A DNA stretch of 64,000 bases. Origin: CAYRNR01 sp964425605 (GTDB lineage: Bacteria; Myxococcota_A; UBA796; UBA9615; CAYRNR01). Position numbers and translations under genes: made by a program. The notes below the pieces were generated by a model. That model was given only the letters and a program-made list of their open reading frames with translations. It did not search any database and was not told the DNA's origin. The DNA lies in the NCBI GenBank assembly GCA_964425605.1, contig CAYRNR010000009.1, positions 37,649 through 101,648 on the forward strand, written 5' to 3'. Numbering within the stretch: position 1 is the first letter of the stretch; each line of letters opens with the position of its first letter. This document shows positions 60,703 through 64,000 of the stretch, one piece after another.

Positions 60703-62646
60703 ATGCCCGCCGCCCAAGACCGCCGTTGCCCTGTCCTCGTGCTCGCCCTGTTCGCCCTGCTCGCCCTGAGCGGCTGCCCCACCGAGGAAGAGGTGGAGGA
60801 GACCCCGCCCGATCCCGAGGTGATCACCGGGATCGACAACCTGCCGGGGGGCAACCCGCTGGTCCCCGACGTGGCCATGTACCCGTTCCCCTCGGACTTC
60901 TACCTCGCCGCCGATGCCACCACCGAGACGGGGCGGCGGCTGGCCCTGTCGGACGACGCCATGCCCGAGGGCCTGTCCGCGGCCACCTTCGCGCACGCCG
61001 ACGGCTTCTCCCGGGCGCCCATCATCCTGGCGTACATGGACGGGGGCATCGATCCTTCGACGCTCCCCACCCTGTCCGATCCCTCCGCCGCGCTCGAAGA
61101 CGACTCGTCCGTGTGGCTGCTGCGCGAGGACAGCTGGGAGCGGGTGCCGTTGCTGGTGGAGCTGGATCTCAACGCGGCCGTGTCCGAGCAGCAGGCGCTG
61201 ATCATCCGGCCCCAGGTCAGCCTGGAGCCGGCCACGGGCTACGTGGCCGTCCTGAGGGATTCGCTGCGCGCCGCGGACGGCACCTCGCCGCTGCCGGTCA
61301 CCGACGCGTTCCGGGCGCTGCGCGACGGCGTCGCCACCGACTGCGACGCGGTGGAGGCCCAGCGGGGGGACTTCGAGCTGGTGAACGCCGCCATCGCCGG
61401 TACCGGGCTGGACCCCGAGGAGGTCGTGCTGGCGTGGAGCTTCCACACCCGCTCCGAGGAGCAGGTGCTGGCCCCGCTGGTGGGGATCCAGGACGTGGCC
61501 GCCGACTGGCCCCTGGACGGGTGGGCCATCACCAGCGACGAGTGGGACGACGACGGGCAGAACCGTCTGATCCACGGCACCTTCGTGGCGCCGGACTTCC
61601 TGGGCCCCGACGAGTGGGTGGAGCTGGACGAGGACGGCGCGCCCGTGCAGCACGGCACCCGCGAGGTGGAGTTCATGCTGACCATCCCGGTCACCGCGTC
61701 GGAGCAGACCCGGCCGGTGGTCGTGTTCGGCCACGGGTTCTTCTCGTCCCTGGAGGAGCCCACCTGGTCCTCGGAGAACCGAGCGACCCAGCGGTGGCAG
61801 ATGGCCATGGCCACCACCAACTTCATCGGCACCAACGAGGACGACCTGTTCTCGGCCATCGCGTTGCTGGCGGACATGGACCGCATCTGGGTCTGGGTGT
61901 CCCAGCAGATCCAGAGCCACGCCCACTTCTCCCTGCTGGGGCGGCTCGTGTCCGAGGAGCTGGCGGGGGTCGTCACGTCCGACTCCGGGACCCCGCTGTT
62001 CGACCCCGACGCGGTCCACTACATGGGCGTCTCCAACGGCGGCACCCAGGGGTTCGTGATCCTGGCGGCGTCCACCGTGTTCACCCGCGGCGTGCTGGTC
62101 GTCCCCGGCGCCTTCAACCCGCACATGCTCGAGCGCGCCGAGCCGTGGAACACCATGGGGATCGCCATCCGTGAGATGTTCCCCGATCCCATCGATCTGC
62201 AGCTGGCGCTGTCCATCGTCCAGCTCGAGTTCGACGCCATCGACTCCCTGAGCTGGATGGACCACCTGGCCCACGATCGCCTGCCCGGCCGCCCCGACGT
62301 CGAGGTGACCCTCCACATGGCCGTGGGCGACTGCCAGGTGAGCAACATGATCACCGAGTGGCTCGCCCGCACCGGCCAGATCCCCCTGGTCACGCCCTCA
62401 CCCAGGGACATCTGGGGCTTGGACACGATCACCGCCGACCCCCCCGACGGCGCCGACGCCCACGCCGCGCTGTTCGTCTACGACGAGCTCTACCCGCCGC
62501 TGCCCGAGGGCAACATCCCCCCGGCCGAGGACAACGACGCCCACGCCACCATCATCGAGCTGGAGCCCTACCTGGCCCAGGTCGGCGCGTTCCTGGAGGA
62601 CGGGACGATCGTGCAGCTGTGCGACGGGGCGTGCGACCCGGAGTGA
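60703..62646 (+). CDS. Alpha/beta-hydrolase-fold lipoprotein (bacterial lipase-like)
   Basis: This protein is 647 residues from ATG 60703 (AAGGAG 6 bases upstream). Lipobox LSGC (Cys about 25), then an acidic linker (PTEEEVEETPPDPE). The N-terminal 300 residues are Ig-like/beta-rich with MYPFPSDFYL and IRPQVSLEPATGYVAVLRD, resembling the N-terminal region of bacterial virulence-factor lipases. The catalytic part has the oxyanion HG of VVVFGHGFF and the nucleophile elbow MGVSNGGTQG (Ser in GxSxG-like GVSNGG). The His is probably in DNDAHATI near the end. It is predicted to be an extracellular esterase or lipase; the substrate is unknown. It is followed by a phosphoesterase gene 44 bases downstream, probably in the same transcript. 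Confidence 0.8.
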   Translation: MPAAQDRRCPVLVLALFALLALSGCPTEEEVEETPPDPEVITGIDNLPGGNPLVPDVAMYPFPSDFYLAADATTETGRRLALSDDAMPEGLSAATFAHADGFSRAPIILAYMDGGIDPSTLPTLSDPSAALEDDSSVWLLREDSWERVPLLVELDLNAAVSEQQALIIRPQVSLEPATGYVAVLRDSLRAADGTSPLPVTDAFRALRDGVATDCDAVEAQRGDFELVNAAIAGTGLDPEEVVLAWSFHTRSEEQVLAPLVGIQDVAADWPLDGWAITSDEWDDDGQNRLIHGTFVAPDFLGPDEWVELDEDGAPVQHGTREVEFMLTIPVTASEQTRPVVVFGHGFFSSLEEPTWSSENRATQRWQMAMATTNFIGTNEDDLFSAIALLADMDRIWVWVSQQIQSHAHFSLLGRLVSEELAGVVTSDSGTPLFDPDAVHYMGVSNGGTQGFVILAASTVFTRGVLVVPGAFNPHMLERAEPWNTMGIAIREMFPDPIDLQLALSIVQLEFDAIDSLSWMDHLAHDRLPGRPDVEVTLHMAVGDCQVSNMITEWLARTGQIPLVTPSPRDIWGLDTITADPPDGADAHAALFVYDELYPPLPEGNIPPAEDNDAHATIIELEPYLAQVGAFLEDGTIVQLCDGACDPE

Positions 62647-62690
62647 CGCGGGTGATCGCCCGGATGTTCGGGTGCTACCATCCGCAGTGG

Positions 62691-63623
62691 ATGCGATCCC
62701 CTCTCCCCGCGGTCCTCGGGCCCGCCCTGCTGTTCGCGGTCCTCGCCATCGGCTGCTCCGGGACCGACGGCGACGACGACACCACCGGCCTCGAGCCCGT
62801 CCTCCCGTTCACCGCCGTGATGGTCTCCGACGTCCACGTGGGATTCACCGAGGACGGGGAGGACGCGGACCGGCTGGCCGAGCTCGTGGGGCTGATCAAC
62901 GACGGTGAGTGGGAGGACGTGGAGCAGGTGCTGCTGTCCGGCGACATCGCCGACGCGGTCTGGCAGAGCGATCCGCCGGACGATCCGGCGGACAACTACA
63001 TCGCCGACTCGGCGGAGATCCTGGGCCAGCTGACGGTCCCGTATCACCCGGTGGCAGGCAATCACGAGTACAACTTCGTCTCCTCGGACCGGGCCGACAC
63101 CGCCGAGGAGATCGCCGAGGTCGACCAGCTGTGGTGGGACGCCTTCCAGCGAGAATCCTGGGGCAGCTTCACCCACCGCGGCTTCCGTTTCATCGGGCTG
63201 GACAACTTCCGCGGCAGGGTGCTCAACGACAACGAGCACTACTTCGAGGAGGCCCAGCTGGACTGGATGGAGCAGCTGCTGGCCGAGCCGATGCCGACCG
63301 TGCTGTACACCCACTACCCCGTCGCCACCGATCACGACGTGGCCTGGACCGTCGACCGCTCCAACATCGTCTCCCGCGACGAGGCCCGGTTCTTCGACAT
63401 CGTCGAGGCCCACGCCGACCAGGTGCGCGCCATCTTCGTGGGCCACGGCCACCTGTGGGTCCGCGACACCCTGTTCGACACCATCGAGGTCTACGAGACC
63501 GCCTCGCTGGGCAAGAGCTTCGCCGATCCGCGCAACGTCCACCTGCTGCGATGCGATCCGTCCACCGGCCTGATCGAGGTCAGCCCGGGCCGGGAGGACG
63601 TGAGCTACCTGGAGGCTGACTGA
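62691..63623 (+). CDS. Calcineurin-like metallophosphoesterase lipoprotein
   Basis: This protein is 310 residues from ATG 62691. Lipobox AIGC (Cys 22) and a short acidic spacer (DGDDDTT). The five metallophosphoesterase signatures are present in order: SDVHVG (Asp47, His49), LLSGDIAD, AGNHEYN, YTHYPV and GHGHLWV. Together they form a two-metal site. The protein is lipid-anchored outside the cytoplasm and could hydrolyse phosphomonoesters or diesters. It lies 44 bases after the lipase-like gene. Its frame can be extended upstream, but only this ATG starts a signal peptide. Confidence 0.9.
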   Translation: MRSPLPAVLGPALLFAVLAIGCSGTDGDDDTTGLEPVLPFTAVMVSDVHVGFTEDGEDADRLAELVGLINDGEWEDVEQVLLSGDIADAVWQSDPPDDPADNYIADSAEILGQLTVPYHPVAGNHEYNFVSSDRADTAEEIAEVDQLWWDAFQRESWGSFTHRGFRFIGLDNFRGRVLNDNEHYFEEAQLDWMEQLLAEPMPTVLYTHYPVATDHDVAWTVDRSNIVSRDEARFFDIVEAHADQVRAIFVGHGHLWVRDTLFDTIEVYETASLGKSFADPRNVHLLRCDPSTGLIEVSPGREDVSYLEAD

Positions 63624-63693
63624 GGGGGGTGGAGGGGCAGGTGTCCGCAGTATCGAATGCGGTTTGCTGGCGCCTCGTCCCGTGTGACGATGC

Positions 63694-64000
63694 TCAGGCC
63701 CCGTCGTCCGCTGTCTTCGCGGAGCAGTCCCAGGCGGCCTCGATCTCGCGAGCCCGCTGGTTCCAGCGTTGCTCCCATCGCTTGCTGGACTTCGGCCCCT
63801 CGCTGGTCAGTTCCGGGGCCATCGGGCCGAGGATGGCGTAGCGCTCGGTCCCGCTGCCCGCGCAATCCACCGTTCCGCCGGTGATGCGGGCGGTGTTGCC
63901 GTAGACCTCGATCCAGCTGGGACACGACTGCACCAGCTCCTCCAGCCACCCCTCCTCGCCGCCGCGGAACATCGCCAGACAGGGGGGCTCGTCGCACTCG
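63694..64000 (-). CDS. Protein of unknown function, 5' end outside window
   Basis: Only the last 101 residues are visible; the frame is open to the window edge, so ATG 63972 need not be the start. Six Cys (ECDEPPCLA, SCPSW, DCAGSG, DCSAK) and beta-type segments (WIEVYGNTARITGGTVDC, RYAILGPM) suggest an exported, disulfide-stabilised domain. It ends in a charged helix (RWEQRWNQRAREIEAAW). It converges on the phosphoesterase gene with 70 bases between stops, in which I see no clear terminator. Confidence 0.5.
   Translation of the reverse strand, partial: ECDEPPCLAMFRGGEEGWLEELVQSCPSWIEVYGNTARITGGTVDCAGSGTERYAILGPMAPELTSEGPKSSKRWEQRWNQRAREIEAAWDCSAKTADDGA

Noticed and set aside
1..64000. tRNA, rRNA, insertion sequences, prophage or attachment sites
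   Set aside because: None seen on either strand. All genes share the same base composition, and no transposase, integrase or terminal repeats were found.

Overview
The window is about 70% G+C, gene-dense, and free of tRNA, rRNA, CRISPR arrays and insertion sequences. It looks like a chromosome segment of a free-living Myxococcota (deltaproteobacterial) bacterium. Three things point there. Many lipoproteins carry an Asp-rich spacer after the lipobox Cys. Three proteins end in a MYXO-CTERM-like tail (Cys pair, hydrophobic helix, RRRR). Cys/Asp-rich MopE-like repeats are common. The taxonomic call is an inference. No stretch longer than about 210 bases lacks a gene or gene remnant, and most of the proteome here is exported.

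Layout. 1-8147: a cut-off Ntn-hydrolase, an FGE-fold lipoprotein, a phosphatase/propeller protein on the minus strand, a His-rich WXXGXW protein, two poly-Asp lipoproteins (one with a DUF2318 domain) and another lipoprotein. 8157-13686 (minus): a coupled three-gene operon of a thioredoxin-fold lipoprotein, a pentaheme and a decaheme cytochrome c lipoprotein. The thioredoxin-fold gene contains an in-frame TGA exactly where the first Cys of the redox motif belongs (UGSC), followed at the right distance by a SECIS-like hairpin. It is best read as a selenoprotein and is the main discovery of the window. 13757-20195 (minus): trkH-trkA potassium uptake and a two-subunit biotin-dependent carboxylase. 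20388-28883: a trypsin-like protease fused to a predicted beta-barrel, a phospholipase-like MYXO-CTERM protein, a HExxH protein, a flavodiiron protein, an APC permease fused to an RCK domain with a likely internal start, and an arylsulfotransferase-like lipoprotein. 28896-33573 (minus): a coupled operon of secreted Cys/Asp-repeat proteins. 33785-43499: a lipoprotein, a 17-residue-repeat protein, a yeast-FCY1-like cytosine deaminase, GT-C-like membrane proteins, a fused MFS/spermidine-synthase protein and an SGNH hydrolase. 43605-50840: a four-gene operon pairing a sulfatase-superfamily hydrolase with three FGE-fold proteins, in which both sides have lost the residues needed for formylglycine chemistry. 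50750-64000: a membrane protein and SGNH hydrolase pair, a small cytoplasmic protein, tandem arylsulfotransferase paralogues, a broken poly-Asp lipoprotein gene, an LtaS-like membrane hydrolase, an alpha/beta hydrolase, a calcineurin-like phosphoesterase and a cut-off gene.

Working together: the window is dominated by cell-envelope functions (sulfate and phosphate ester turnover, surface lipoproteins, extracellular electron-transfer-type cytochromes). Housekeeping is limited to K+ uptake, biotin-dependent carboxylation, O2/NO detoxification and pyrimidine salvage. The selenoprotein upstream of fifteen predicted haems suggests a Sec-based thiol reductant for apocytochrome maturation or surface redox chemistry; this is inference.
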